Below the pieces are notes generated by a model. That model was not told where the DNA came from and ran no database searches. It worked only from the letters and a program-made list of their open reading frames with translations. DNA of 64,000 nt. Origin: Granulosicoccus sp045106475 (GTDB taxonomy: Bacteria; Pseudomonadota; Gammaproteobacteria; Granulosicoccales; Granulosicoccaceae). Position 1 is the first letter of the stretch. Every line of letters begins with the position of its first letter. Position numbers and translations under genes: made by a program. Below, in pieces: positions 46,403 to 56,136 of the stretch. The DNA is taken from assembly GCA_045106475.1 (NCBI GenBank), contig JBGCEO010000025.1, forward strand, positions 62,001 through 126,000, in the 5' to 3' direction.

Positions 46403-48253
46403 TCAAATCGATGTATCGATAAATCCATCTGACTGCTGATTCCAGAAGCTTGCATATATTCCTGACTTCAAGATTAGGTCTCGATGCGTGCCCTGTTCCA
46501 CCACTCTTCCGTCATCCATTACAATTATTCGATCCATTCTGGCAATCGTAGAAAGTCTATGGGCAATCGCAATGACTGTTTTATTTTGCATAATATCAAT
46601 CAGTGACTGCTGAATTTCTGCTTCTACTTCGCTATCAAGCGCGCTAGTCGCTTCATCAAGGATAAGAATCGGCCCATCCTTTAATATAACTCTGGCAATA
46701 GCGATGCGTTGTCTTTGTCCACCGGAAAGTTTTATGCCCCGTTCACCAACATGCGCGTCGTATCCTGTTCGCCCCTGTTTATCCTGTAGCCCCGTGATAA
46801 ATGGATGCGCGCGTGCCTTAGTGGCAGCCGTAACTAGTTCATCGTGGTTTACGTCTTCGCGCCCTAATAAAATATTGTCTTTTACCGAACGGTTTAACAG
46901 TGACGCCTGTTGTGCAACCATGCCAACCGCTGCCCGCAAACTATCCTGATCAACGTCACGAATGTTCTGACCATCGATAGCAATGGAACCTTTCTCTGCA
47001 TCAAAAAAACGTAGCAGCAAATTCACCAGTGTTGACTTACCCGCGCCGGATCGACCCACAATGCCAACTTTTTCGCCAGGCAGTATCGATAAAGAAATAT
47101 TGTCTAGCCCGCCCCTTTCATGACCATAGTGATGCGATAGCCCAGTGATCTCAATGGCACCTTCAGTGACTTTGAGTTCAGGCACATTTTCACTTTGAGG
47201 AATCTCAAGGGGTTGGCCTATGGTTAACAGGGCTTCCCGTAGCGAACCAATACGCTGAAATAGCCACCAGATAGAATCTAGAATCCAATCAGCCATGGTG
47301 GTAATTCTAAGCGATAGCGCAATAGCTGCGGAAATAACGCCGATCGTTGCAGCGCCGTCGGACCAAAGCCAGATGCCGTACCCTACGAAGCCTACAATGA
47401 CGACAGCCTCTAGTGTGACCAATACGGTACGTAGGCCGGTGCCAATCTGACGCGTTTTAAATAACGCTTCCCGCGTGTCTTCCAAGGCCGCCCGCTGTTC
47501 GCTGGCAATCTGGTTTTTGGGAGCGAATAGCTTTAAGGTTTCGAAGTTGCCAAAGCTATCGACAACTGAACCAACCAATGCGGACTTGGCTGCCTGAAAA
47601 TCGTGCTGTGCAGGAATCATACGCGGTAACACCGCGATTAGTACGCCAATATACAGTGCAAGCCAAAGGAGCAGTGGCACCGCCAGCCATATTTCAGTTC
47701 CTGCCATCAAGGTGACAACACCAATCATGTACACCAGCCCAAACGCCACAGTATTCAGGGCAGTGTGAATAGAGTCAGCGACGTGGTTACCGATATCGAC
47801 CAGACGTCCGGATGTTCTGCCGGTTAAATCCTCCTGAAACCAACCAACCGATTGTCGTATTAGATGATCATAGGCACGCCACCTGACCAGCGTTGCTGCA
47901 TTACAATTAAACGAAATATCGTTGATAGCCAATCGGAGAAACTGCGCAATGGGTCGAACCAGTAAAACTACCAACGCCGCTGTCAACAATCCGATTCCTT
48001 CCGCTTCCCACAGATGTTCGGGACTACTTGAAGCGAGTATGTCGACGATATGCCCGGCGTATTGAATTAACCACACTTCAATGCTTGCCGCAATCACCGT
48101 AACCAGCACACTAGCCAGGATCACGTATCGCATTGGCTTTATGTGGGATTTTAAATAAGGCAGCAGTTCACGCTCAGGCGCTTTGTCAGTTAAATGATAA
48201 GGATCGAACCTATGAAGAAACCAGCGCGTTAACTTTTCATAAACATCATGCAT
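46403..48253 (-). CDS. ABC exporter, fused membrane and ATPase domains (MsbA-like)
   Basis: A 616-aa half-transporter. Six membrane segments occupy about 55-330. The ATPase domain has Walker A GRSGAGKST, signature LSGGQRQRIAIARV, Walker B ILILDEATSALD and switch His (IAHRLSTI). An N-terminal amphipathic extension of about 45 residues (YEKLTRWFLHRFDPYHLTD) is usual for this multidrug/lipid exporter group. It functions as a homodimer or with a partner not seen here. It lies 24 nt downstream of the GH88 gene on the same strand, possibly exporting a product of that locus or simply adjacent. Confidence 0.85.
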   Translation of the reverse strand: MHDVYEKLTRWFLHRFDPYHLTDKAPERELLPYLKSHIKPMRYVILASVLVTVIAASIEVWLIQYAGHIVDILASSSPEHLWEAEGIGLLTAALVVLLVRPIAQFLRLAINDISFNCNAATLVRWRAYDHLIRQSVGWFQEDLTGRTSGRLVDIGNHVADSIHTALNTVAFGLVYMIGVVTLMAGTEIWLAVPLLLWLALYIGVLIAVLPRMIPAQHDFQAAKSALVGSVVDSFGNFETLKLFAPKNQIASEQRAALEDTREALFKTRQIGTGLRTVLVTLEAVVIVGFVGYGIWLWSDGAATIGVISAAIALSLRITTMADWILDSIWWLFQRIGSLREALLTIGQPLEIPQSENVPELKVTEGAIEITGLSHHYGHERGGLDNISLSILPGEKVGIVGRSGAGKSTLVNLLLRFFDAEKGSIAIDGQNIRDVDQDSLRAAVGMVAQQASLLNRSVKDNILLGREDVNHDELVTAATKARAHPFITGLQDKQGRTGYDAHVGERGIKLSGGQRQRIAIARVILKDGPILILDEATSALDSEVEAEIQQSLIDIMQNKTVIAIAHRLSTIARMDRIIVMDDGRVVEQGTHRDLILKSGIYASFWNQQSDGFIDTSI

Positions 48254-48277
48254 TCGGCTGCTGTTTTCCCACCCTCT

Positions 48278-49489
48278 TTACCAAAAGAATTCACTGTGCC
48301 CAACGGCACGCATAAGTGCTTCAAGATAGTAGTAATCACCGTATGGCAGCAGAGTATCGGCCCGCCCAAGCCCCACAAACGCCGCACCCTCTTTGAGTAG
48401 GCCCTCAGCGTTAGGGTCCTCGGTCAAATCGCATTGTTCAACCAGACCAAGAAGTATTTTGTCAGCCAGTGCGGTGTATTTTTCGGCATCAGGGCCGCCA
48501 CCGAAACAACGCGCCAGTGTATATAGCCCCGCTGCAGTAACAGCGCCTGCGGACGAATCACGATAGGGGGTATCTTCAGCGCTGAGGTTGTAATCCCAAA
48601 GAGGCACGCCATCGGCTGGTAAATGATTAGCGACGTAGTCAGCCATTTTTGCGGCGATTTCCCGGTAGTCGTTATTTCCAGTGTAAAGATACGCTTGCGC
48701 AAAACCGTGAATGGCCCAGGACTGCCCGCGCGACCAACAGCTTTCATCGTGTAGGCCTTGATGCGTAAAGCCACCGATTGGGTCGCCACTTCGAGGATCG
48801 AATTCGTAAGCATGGTAGGAGCTGAAGTCATCGCGCACCAGATATTTGCGACTCGTCTCAAGGTGCATGTTGGCAATGTCGGTGAACGATGCTTGACCGG
48901 TTTCGCGTGCCGCCCAAAACAACAAAGCCATTGCTTGCATGCTATCGATATTAAGCGTGCCGGTTTTGCGCTTCATAAATTCAGGCCCGTCACGCAACAT
49001 GGGATTCCAGCACATGACAAAAGGCATGGGTTGTCGCCAGCGGGCAGCAAGAAAATCAGCGGCCCGTAACGCCATCTCACGAGACTTTTCATTGCCGGTG
49101 AGCGTGAAATCAGCAACACAAGAGAGCGAAAACAGAAACCCGAGATCGTGATCATGCCAACGTGGGTTATCAAGGACAGTTCTAAAATAATCCCGGCGCA
49201 TACGTGCGCTGTTTTTCAACTGCGATGAGCCCGTTAATGAATACGCTAACCACATCTGACCACACCAGAAACTGGCCACCCACTCATCGGGAATGCAAAA
49301 CGCATAGCGTGTAGTGCCGGGAACTCCCATGCGCGGATTGCGCAAGCCAAATCTCGGAACCAATGCCGAAACTTTTTCTACCGAACGTGCAAGTGCTTGT
49401 TGAAAAACCTCATGATGAGCTGTCGGCGGTTGGAACAATTCCAATGCTTCGTAAGAGATGTTGTTGTCGCTGTCCTGCTTCAGTTCCAT
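48278..49489 (-). CDS. Unsaturated glucuronyl hydrolase (GH88 family)
   Basis: A 403-aa alpha/alpha-barrel hydrolase. Family landmarks are FLFSLSCVADFTLTG, GTLNIDSMQAMALLFWAA (catalytic Asp region), SCWSRGQSWAIHGFAQAYLYT and YRDSSAGAVTAAGLYTLA. A GAGG site precedes the ATG. It removes the 4,5-unsaturated uronic acid from oligosaccharides produced by polysaccharide lyases. There is no signal peptide, so it acts in the cytoplasm on imported fragments. It is the last metabolic gene of the uronate locus. Confidence 0.9.
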   Translation of the reverse strand: MELKQDSDNNISYEALELFQPPTAHHEVFQQALARSVEKVSALVPRFGLRNPRMGVPGTTRYAFCIPDEWVASFWCGQMWLAYSLTGSSQLKNSARMRRDYFRTVLDNPRWHDHDLGFLFSLSCVADFTLTGNEKSREMALRAADFLAARWRQPMPFVMCWNPMLRDGPEFMKRKTGTLNIDSMQAMALLFWAARETGQASFTDIANMHLETSRKYLVRDDFSSYHAYEFDPRSGDPIGGFTHQGLHDESCWSRGQSWAIHGFAQAYLYTGNNDYREIAAKMADYVANHLPADGVPLWDYNLSAEDTPYRDSSAGAVTAAGLYTLARCFGGGPDAEKYTALADKILLGLVEQCDLTEDPNAEGLLKEGAAFVGLGRADTLLPYGDYYYLEALMRAVGHSEFFW

Positions 49490-49526
49490 AAGCCTCGACT
49501 CTCAGTAAATTCGAATTCGACAGGAG

Positions 49527-50267
49527 CTATGAGAATGCCAAGCCGCCATTAATATCGATACAAGCACCATTAACAAAAGCGGCCTCATCAGAGGCGAGAT
49601 AAACAGCCAGGTTTGCACAATCCTCTGAACTGCCTTCACGTTTCAAAGGCGTGGCATTTGCGACGTTCTTGCGTACCTCATCTTTGGTAAATAGATTATG
49701 AAAGTCGGTATCGATCATGCCAGGGCACAGTGCATTGGTGCGAATGTCGGGCCCGAACTCTTTAGCCATTGCTCGTGTCATTGTCATCACCGCACCCTTT
49801 GACGCCGCATATATTCCCGCTCCCGGCCCACCACCGTCACGCCCGGCAAGTGAGGCTAGATTCACAATAGCTCCACCGTTTGTCATGTGTGCGACGGCTT
49901 CACGAACCACTAAAAAGTTTGAGGTCAAGTTCAAATCCATAACTTTGTGGAAATGTTCCAGCGACATCTCACGCATAGGTACTCGCTCAATCAATCCACC
50001 GGTAACATGGATAACAATATCAATACCTCCAAACGTGCTGACCGTTTTATCAACCAGTGCTTTGACTTCAGTTTCAACGGTTATATCTCCTTGCATAGCA
50101 AAGGCGCGTTCAACCCCAATCTCACTAACGGCACTATCTGCTCCGTCAGACGATCTGTGGTAATTGATCGCCACGTTTGCACCCGCTTGTGCCAAACGCA
50201 TTACGCAGGCTCGGCCAATGTCGCGGCCACCACCAGTAACAAGAGCAGTTTTTCCAGACAAGTTCAT
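49527..50267 (-). CDS. SDR-family dehydrogenase of the uronate locus
   Basis: A 246-aa SDR from the ATG at 50267, chosen because AGGA lies 8 nt upstream; the frame extends 9 codons further. Motifs: TGGGRDIGRAC, a variant with Arg-Asp where TGGGxGIG is usual, HVTGG in place of NNAG, and catalytic YAASKGA. Possible roles are a KduD/DhuD-like reductase of keto-deoxy-uronates or another sugar-acid oxidoreductase. Its place between GH88 and the lyase supports a role in handling the released unsaturated uronate. Confidence 0.8.
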   Translation of the reverse strand: MNLSGKTALVTGGGRDIGRACVMRLAQAGANVAINYHRSSDGADSAVSEIGVERAFAMQGDITVETEVKALVDKTVSTFGGIDIVIHVTGGLIERVPMREMSLEHFHKVMDLNLTSNFLVVREAVAHMTNGGAIVNLASLAGRDGGGPGAGIYAASKGAVMTMTRAMAKEFGPDIRTNALCPGMIDTDFHNLFTKDEVRKNVANATPLKREGSSEDCANLAVYLASDEAAFVNGACIDINGGLAFS

Positions 50268-50297
50268 CGATAGATTCCTAGGTTGTGGTGCCAAGCA

Positions 50298-52640
50298 CTA
50301 TGGGTCGACATGAAAAGATTTGGGTATAACGATCTTAAAACTACGCTCATCGGCATCGGAGAAATACAGATCACAGTCGTAACCTTGATCGTCAAGAAAA
50401 TTGAATATTCGCTTTGGCGCTTTCAGTTGATAAGGGACCAGTAAAACGGCAATACGGTGCCGTGTAGAACGCGGAAATTTAATGTTAAGACATGTGCTGA
50501 CTGGCAGCCCCTCATAGTCTGCAACATCGACACCTTCAAAACCGGTTTCTTGAGACAACTGTCCAGGCCCGGCTTCTGACCAGATTACCTGCCCATAAAA
50601 TCCAACCTTCGATCCGGTATAGCGAAACGTAGCATCTCCAAGCTGCATGGTTGAATTTGCGTGTAATCGCCAGTCTATTTCTACAGCCTCCTGTGCATCG
50701 ACCGTATCAACAATCACGAAATAGTTATCATGAACAAAGTAGACGTCGCGTTGCACGCGTGTGACTGATTCGTTTAGCGATTGATAGGCCATGGTTGCAT
50801 CACCGGATACCAGCACATGATCGTCATGTTCTTCAGCGTGCGTTATTTCTCCCGTTGCACGCAATGTTCTCGCTTTATCCCGATCAGCGTATTGGCCCAG
50901 GCCATTAATGAGCAAGGCATTCTTTGATATTGTCTGGCGTCGCCATTTTTGATGCATGGTGCTGTTAAAGGCAACGTAGTATCCAGACTGGATCGCTAGA
51001 TCTTCGCCAAAAGCTGACAGGCAAAATGCATTCTGATCGCCATGTGAGTGGCTGATCGATCCAAAAGGCGACGACTTCATGATAAACGAGATATGTTTTT
51101 CAGGGTCATCCATGCGATGCTGAATCGCTGCCCACCCTATTCCCTTGAACAAACGCAGCTTTGAAAGCTCACCGGGTGTCACCGCTTCAACAATAGGGAA
51201 ATCATGTTGATAGACCATGTCGTCAAAATTCAAATCCCACCAACCCCAATTGTAAAAAGCTTTCTCGGTGCCTGGATCGTTTCGCTTTATTTCATCAAAG
51301 TACCACTGGTACACACCATCACCCGTTACACCGGCGAATTGTCTAACGTTGTATCCAATCTTGAGGCAAGGCAAGTCCCCCATCGTACTGTCATCACCAA
51401 ACGTGGCGCGCCGTATATCCGGTGGTTTTGTGTAAAGCGGAAAATCAGCGGTTTTTTGCAGAAAAGGGCGTTGGTAGAGATCGATGCCCGTATAACTTTT
51501 CAATAAATTGGCAGCGTCAATAAGATAGGCGATTCCTGTCATCCAGTAGTGCGGCCCTTCGGCCCAGCCACCATCGGTATCCCCCCAAGGAGAGTAAACA
51601 GTGGATAAAAATTCGATGGAGTAGTCCAACCAGTCTTGAGCTTCTTCTTCATCGTAGAGCAGCGCAATCGAGGCGGGTAACAGCACGGCTGACACAGCAC
51701 GTACCGCATGACTGTCATAGGGAAACAGTTGGATGCGTGCGTGATTAATGATGTGGTCAGCGACTTCGCGGGTGCGCACCAACAGTGCTTCTCGAACTTG
51801 AGCTTGTTCTTCGATTGTGAGTTCGTCGTACAACCAATCGTAACCCCAGGCTAGCGCCAGAGCGACACGGAATGCCCACTCATCGGTGTAGGTGCGTGCA
51901 GTAGTTCCCGTTGGATTCCAAGTTGCAGCTTCTAACAACCACTCCTTGGCTTTTTTAATCAAGGCTGCGTCAGAGCTTACCTTCCCGGCAATGGCCAAAT
52001 GGCGAATCGCATACAGTAATTCCTGGCACTCGATATACGTTTGTCGCCAAATTGGCGCTACTCGTTGATGATTGGGATACCCGGCTGGCTCAGGCATAAC
52101 AGCGCGATCCATCCAGGGTTTAACAGACTGTTCATAAAAAGTATTCCAACCACAATGATCACCAGACCCTGCAACGGCCTCTGAGAATTGCGATAAAGAA
52201 TCGGGATTCAACCATAAACGAGGATGGGCTTGACTCAAATTTGCTTGACGAGCCAAGCGTTGTGGAATGGGTGTTTCAGGTAAGCCGTCGACAATGCTGA
52301 ACTGCCGCGTTTCACTCCAGGTTGTCAGCGGGCATTGTGCCTCCTCCGACCAGACAGCATAAGACCAAAAGTAATGACCCGGCCGCAGCACGATGTCGGG
52401 TGTAAAAAAATTGATGAGTATATTGTCGAACGTCTGTGTGTTCTTGGTCGAATAGGAATCGTCTGCGGATATACGCAGAACATAGCGTGCTTCATCCTCA
52501 ATGACCGGCATCCACGTGAATCGAGGTGGATTTTCTACAATCTCTGTGTGTTGATCAGGTCGATATCCGATATTCATTCTGCCGCCACGAGGCTCATCAA
52601 GCACCTGCAGTGCTGCACTGGCATTGTCACTTGGCTGCAT
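50298..52640 (-). CDS. Heparinase II/III-type polysaccharide lyase (DUF4962-like N-terminus)
   Basis: A 780-aa protein. Residues 15-110 (LDEPRGGRMNIGYRP, ENPPRFTWMPV) are the Ig-like DUF4962 start. An alpha/alpha-toroid follows (about 120-480) with AFRVALALAWGYDWLYDEL and GGWAEGPHYWMTG. The C-terminal beta-sandwich is the heparinase II/III domain (ISHSHGDQNAFCLSAFGEDLAIQ). This architecture occurs in PL21/PL35-like lyases for glycosaminoglycans and related uronans. There is no signal peptide, so it is probably an intracellular oligosaccharide lyase acting before GH88. Confidence 0.82.
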   Translation of the reverse strand: MQPSDNASAALQVLDEPRGGRMNIGYRPDQHTEIVENPPRFTWMPVIEDEARYVLRISADDSYSTKNTQTFDNILINFFTPDIVLRPGHYFWSYAVWSEEAQCPLTTWSETRQFSIVDGLPETPIPQRLARQANLSQAHPRLWLNPDSLSQFSEAVAGSGDHCGWNTFYEQSVKPWMDRAVMPEPAGYPNHQRVAPIWRQTYIECQELLYAIRHLAIAGKVSSDAALIKKAKEWLLEAATWNPTGTTARTYTDEWAFRVALALAWGYDWLYDELTIEEQAQVREALLVRTREVADHIINHARIQLFPYDSHAVRAVSAVLLPASIALLYDEEEAQDWLDYSIEFLSTVYSPWGDTDGGWAEGPHYWMTGIAYLIDAANLLKSYTGIDLYQRPFLQKTADFPLYTKPPDIRRATFGDDSTMGDLPCLKIGYNVRQFAGVTGDGVYQWYFDEIKRNDPGTEKAFYNWGWWDLNFDDMVYQHDFPIVEAVTPGELSKLRLFKGIGWAAIQHRMDDPEKHISFIMKSSPFGSISHSHGDQNAFCLSAFGEDLAIQSGYYVAFNSTMHQKWRRQTISKNALLINGLGQYADRDKARTLRATGEITHAEEHDDHVLVSGDATMAYQSLNESVTRVQRDVYFVHDNYFVIVDTVDAQEAVEIDWRLHANSTMQLGDATFRYTGSKVGFYGQVIWSEAGPGQLSQETGFEGVDVADYEGLPVSTCLNIKFPRSTRHRIAVLLVPYQLKAPKRIFNFLDDQGYDCDLYFSDADERSFKIVIPKSFHVDP

Positions 52641-52720
52641 CTTCAGAAAATTTCTCGGATAACTGTAATCATCGTTGCGGGACTAAACCATGGGTGCCGT
52701 TGCCGGCACCCACAAATAAC

Positions 52721-54286
52721 CTACCCCTCGCCGTACTGACGCTCGTATGCGGACTGCATGACTTCCAGCACTTTGCCAAGACCCAATTTTTCTAGCTGCG
52801 CTGTGTAGTCACCCCATTCAGCTTCAACGTCACCATTGCCCAGAACCCAGGCCTGCTGTCGCTCAAGCATGTAGTCACGAATAGTCGCCCAGAAGCGGTC
52901 ATAAACCCTCTGCTCGTCAGCGTTGAAAGCCACACCGAGAAACTGATCGATTAAATAATCACCTTCGTCATAGAGCTTGATACCTTCCAATGCAAATTCG
53001 TTAGACCATTGAATTTCATAACCGTAGTCTTGAAAGTAGCCACGGCCTTGAAGTTGCGAGCCCACCTGGTACAAAGATCGGTTAACCGGTCCGGCATCAA
53101 GGAACTCCTGCTTAAATATCGCCTTGCCATCAATCATGTCGTAGTGCATTCCCTCAACACCGAAATTTGCCAAGCGACGTCCTTCTTCGGTAAAAAAGAA
53201 GTCAAAGTACTTGATGGTTTCAACGGGGTGCTTGTTCATGCCACCGATTGCCCAGCCATCCGGCTTGATTGGGATACGGCGATGCTCTTCGATCCGGTTG
53301 CCGCCAACGGATGCCGGGGGTGCCATCGCTTTAAATTCAAAACCATCAATTTCTGACGATAAGCGGTTATAGCCAGAGGTGGAAGCAAACCAGTCATGGG
53401 TCGAACCACCAAGGTTTTCACTGAGAAGAAAGTCACGGGCAGAACTACCACGAGTAAAAATCTCTGCATCGATCAAACCTTCCTCATACCAGCGTGCAAG
53501 ATTCTTGATGCCTTCACGATAACCTTCGCCCGCATAAGGATGAGCCAGCTTACCATCGTCCACCATAAAATCATGATAGGTATCGGAGCCGGATGAACGT
53601 CCGTCCCAGAGCGTGACCAATCGAATGAGCTCAGGCCACTGGCGTGCGAAGTACGGTACTTCATCAGCTTCGCCATTGCCGTTAGGATCTTGAGTTTTAA
53701 ACGCACGCAGTACGTTTTCGTATTCTTCCACAGTCTGTGGAACTTCTAGCCCCAACGCGTCCAGCCAATCGGTTCGGATCCAATAGGCCCGACCATATTT
53801 GCCGTCAGGCAGATATGGTATGTAATACATGTTCCCGTCGGCAGCAGATATGGCTGCTGCAATCTGAGGTTTTTCATCAAAGAATTTCTTAAGGTTCGGC
53901 GCATGCTCTTCAATCAGATCGTTCAGAGGCATGAACGCACCTTCAGGACCATACTGATTCACAAAATCCTTGATTCGGCTAGAACCGACAATGTCTGGTA
54001 TGTTGCCCGATGCCAGCATCAGGTTTAACGACTCGGTTTTTCCGGTATTTTCGTCGGTGCGCATGTTGGCACCCACGGTTACGTCGATCAAGTGCACGTT
54101 GGTTAATTTACGCGCTGCCTGCTCCACCGGCCAGCTCTCCTTATAAACCGGGTATCGAGCGTGGTTCATTTGGATCGTTAGTTCCAGCGGATCTCCGTCC
54201 ACAATTTTTAAATGCGAGTCGGCCAACACAGGTGTAGTTGTTGCCATACCTGCTAAAACGGCCGATGCGAGTACTATTTTTTTCAT
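52721..54286 (-). CDS. Oligosaccharide ABC receptor (LplA-like)
   Basis: A 521-aa extracellular solute-binding protein with a signal peptide (MKKIVLASAVLAGMATTTP, cut near VLADS) and a strong GAGGAGG ribosome-binding site. The sequence type (SWPVEQAARKLTNVHLIDV, DIVGSSRIKDFVNQYGPEG, KTQDPNGNGEADEVPYFAR) is that of large LplA/AlgQ-like receptors for oligosaccharides. The DPNGNGEADE stretch resembles an EF-hand-like calcium loop found in AlgQ-type proteins. It heads the importer operon that continues downstream in the lyase genes. Confidence 0.85.
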   Translation of the reverse strand: MKKIVLASAVLAGMATTTPVLADSHLKIVDGDPLELTIQMNHARYPVYKESWPVEQAARKLTNVHLIDVTVGANMRTDENTGKTESLNLMLASGNIPDIVGSSRIKDFVNQYGPEGAFMPLNDLIEEHAPNLKKFFDEKPQIAAAISAADGNMYYIPYLPDGKYGRAYWIRTDWLDALGLEVPQTVEEYENVLRAFKTQDPNGNGEADEVPYFARQWPELIRLVTLWDGRSSGSDTYHDFMVDDGKLAHPYAGEGYREGIKNLARWYEEGLIDAEIFTRGSSARDFLLSENLGGSTHDWFASTSGYNRLSSEIDGFEFKAMAPPASVGGNRIEEHRRIPIKPDGWAIGGMNKHPVETIKYFDFFFTEEGRRLANFGVEGMHYDMIDGKAIFKQEFLDAGPVNRSLYQVGSQLQGRGYFQDYGYEIQWSNEFALEGIKLYDEGDYLIDQFLGVAFNADEQRVYDRFWATIRDYMLERQQAWVLGNGDVEAEWGDYTAQLEKLGLGKVLEVMQSAYERQYGEG

Positions 54287-54313
54287 AAATATCCTCCTCT
54301 CAAGGATGGTTGG

Positions 54314-55195
54314 TTACTCTTTAACACCGCCGAGAAGGATGCCCTTCTCGAAGTACTTCTGTATCCAGGGGTAAACCAGCAACACCGGGATAATCGAACA
54401 CACTATGATGGCTGCAGTTACAGTTTCAGCACTGTAGGATGCATCCAATTGGGTGATGGCGAATTCATCATTGTCACTGAGGTTCGCCAAGGTATGGCGC
54501 AAAAACACCTGCAATGGAATTTTATCTTCGCTTTGCAACAAAACCATTGCCCAGAAATACCCATTCCAGCGAGATACGATACAAAACAATGTAATGGTGG
54601 CTATCGCAGGTTTGGACAATGGAATAAACACTTTCCACAACACTTGAAAATCATTGGCGCCGTCCATTCTGGCAGCCTCTTCGAAGCTCTGCGGTATCGC
54701 CTCGAAAAAATTTCGCAGCAGAATAATATTAAACGCATTAACCGCAAAGGCCAAAATAATACCGAACATGCTGTCGAGTAAGTTCAGATCCCGCATGTTC
54801 ATATAAAAGGGAATTAGCCCTGCGTTGAACCACATGGTGAACGCAATAAACAGATTAAAATATCGGCGGCCAAACAGTTGCGGCCTGGACAAGGCATACG
54901 CACCGGGTATGATAAACAACAGGCTCATCACTGTGCCGCCAATCGTGTATATGAATGTGTTGCGATAAGAGATCCAAAAATCCGGGTCGACCAGGATGTA
55001 CTTGTAGGCCTCGGTTGTGACTTGTATCGGCGTTAGCACAACTTTGCCCGCTTGCGCGGCGAAACCCGAGCTGAACGACACGGCTGCGATGTAGATAAAC
55101 GGATATAACGTGGCTACCGTAAACAGTCCGATAAGTATCGACACAACAACGGCAAATACTTTGTCACCGCGGGAATAGAGGTTCCAGTTCAACAT
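54314..55195 (-). CDS. Oligosaccharide ABC permease (LplC-like)
   Basis: A 293-aa permease with six hydrophobic segments. YILVDPDFWISYRNTFIYTIGGT and the coupling loop SFEEAARMDGANDFQVLWKVFIPLSKP are hallmarks of the LplC/YtcP group. The ending (WIQKYFEKGILLGGVKE, that is, KYFxKGxxLGxVKE) is diagnostic. It lies between the two other membrane-system genes, 15 nt after LplB. Confidence 0.92.
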   Translation of the reverse strand: MLNWNLYSRGDKVFAVVVSILIGLFTVATLYPFIYIAAVSFSSGFAAQAGKVVLTPIQVTTEAYKYILVDPDFWISYRNTFIYTIGGTVMSLLFIIPGAYALSRPQLFGRRYFNLFIAFTMWFNAGLIPFYMNMRDLNLLDSMFGIILAFAVNAFNIILLRNFFEAIPQSFEEAARMDGANDFQVLWKVFIPLSKPAIATITLFCIVSRWNGYFWAMVLLQSEDKIPLQVFLRHTLANLSDNDEFAITQLDASYSAETVTAAIIVCSIIPVLLVYPWIQKYFEKGILLGGVKE

Positions 55196-55210
55196 TGCAT
55201 CAACCGCGCC

Positions 55211-56134
55211 CTACCAGAGTGAAGTGCGCGAATAGCGCCTGGATAAAGTATTAGCCACCATGACCAAGACGAAGGCAACAACCGCGTTGAAAAGCCCCGC
55301 AGCAGCAGCGAAATCGTATTGCCCGGTTTGGAGGCCTTGCCGATAAACAAACGTATTAACAACATCAGCGGTAGAGTAAGTGGCAGGCTGATACAGCAAT
55401 ATAATCAGTTCGAACGAAACTTCCATGACGTTGCCGATACGAATGATCAGCATGATGATGATGGTCGGAAGTATCGAAGGTATCGTTATTTTCCACATCA
55501 TTTGCCAACGGTTTGCACCATCGACCACAGCACTTTCGTAAAGCGATGGGTTAACACCCGCAATGGCCGCAAGGAAGACAATAGAACCAAACCCAGACTC
55601 CTGCCAGATACCGGTTCCAACAAAAATCGGGCGGAACCATTCAGGCTTGGTAAGGAAGTAAATAGAATCTATACCAAACCAGCCCAGCACCGTATTAACG
55701 ATTCCGACCGATGGCGAAAAAGCGGTAATGACAATGCCGGCAATAATGACTGATGAAATAAAATGCGGTAGATAAACGATTGTTTGCGCAGTTTTCTTAT
55801 AAGTGGCGTGCAGTACTTCATTGAACATCAATGCAAGAATGATCGGCGCGGGAAATCCAAATAACAAATTCAACGCACTAATCTTGATCGTGTTCCAAAA
55901 TGCACGAAGGAACTGATCATTACTGAACAAATACTCGAAATGCTCCAAACCTATCCAGGGGCTTCCATCTACACCTCGAAAAATCGAATAGTCTTTAAAC
56001 GCGATTTGCAAACCGTACATCGGTTTGTAGAGAAATACGATAAACCATACAACAGTGGGTAACAGCATCAGGTATATCTGCCACTCACGTGCCAAGTGAT
56101 GGATGATCCGCTGAAGACGGGATTCCTGATCCAT
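55211..56134 (-). CDS. Oligosaccharide ABC permease (LplB-like)
   Basis: A 307-aa permease. Landmarks are YKPMYGLQIAFKDYSIFRG, WIGLEHFEYLFSNDQF, NTIKISALNLLFGFPAPI and the coupling loop YESAVVDGANRWQMMWKITIP. A C-terminal RYSRTSLW is usual for this group. These Lpl-type permeases are best known in Gram-positives and in alginate importers of Sphingomonas. It lies 2 nt after the ATPase gene. Confidence 0.92.
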   Translation of the reverse strand: MDQESRLQRIIHHLAREWQIYLMLLPTVVWFIVFLYKPMYGLQIAFKDYSIFRGVDGSPWIGLEHFEYLFSNDQFLRAFWNTIKISALNLLFGFPAPIILALMFNEVLHATYKKTAQTIVYLPHFISSVIIAGIVITAFSPSVGIVNTVLGWFGIDSIYFLTKPEWFRPIFVGTGIWQESGFGSIVFLAAIAGVNPSLYESAVVDGANRWQMMWKITIPSILPTIIIMLIIRIGNVMEVSFELIILLYQPATYSTADVVNTFVYRQGLQTGQYDFAAAAGLFNAVVAFVLVMVANTLSRRYSRTSLW

Positions 56135-56136
56135 GG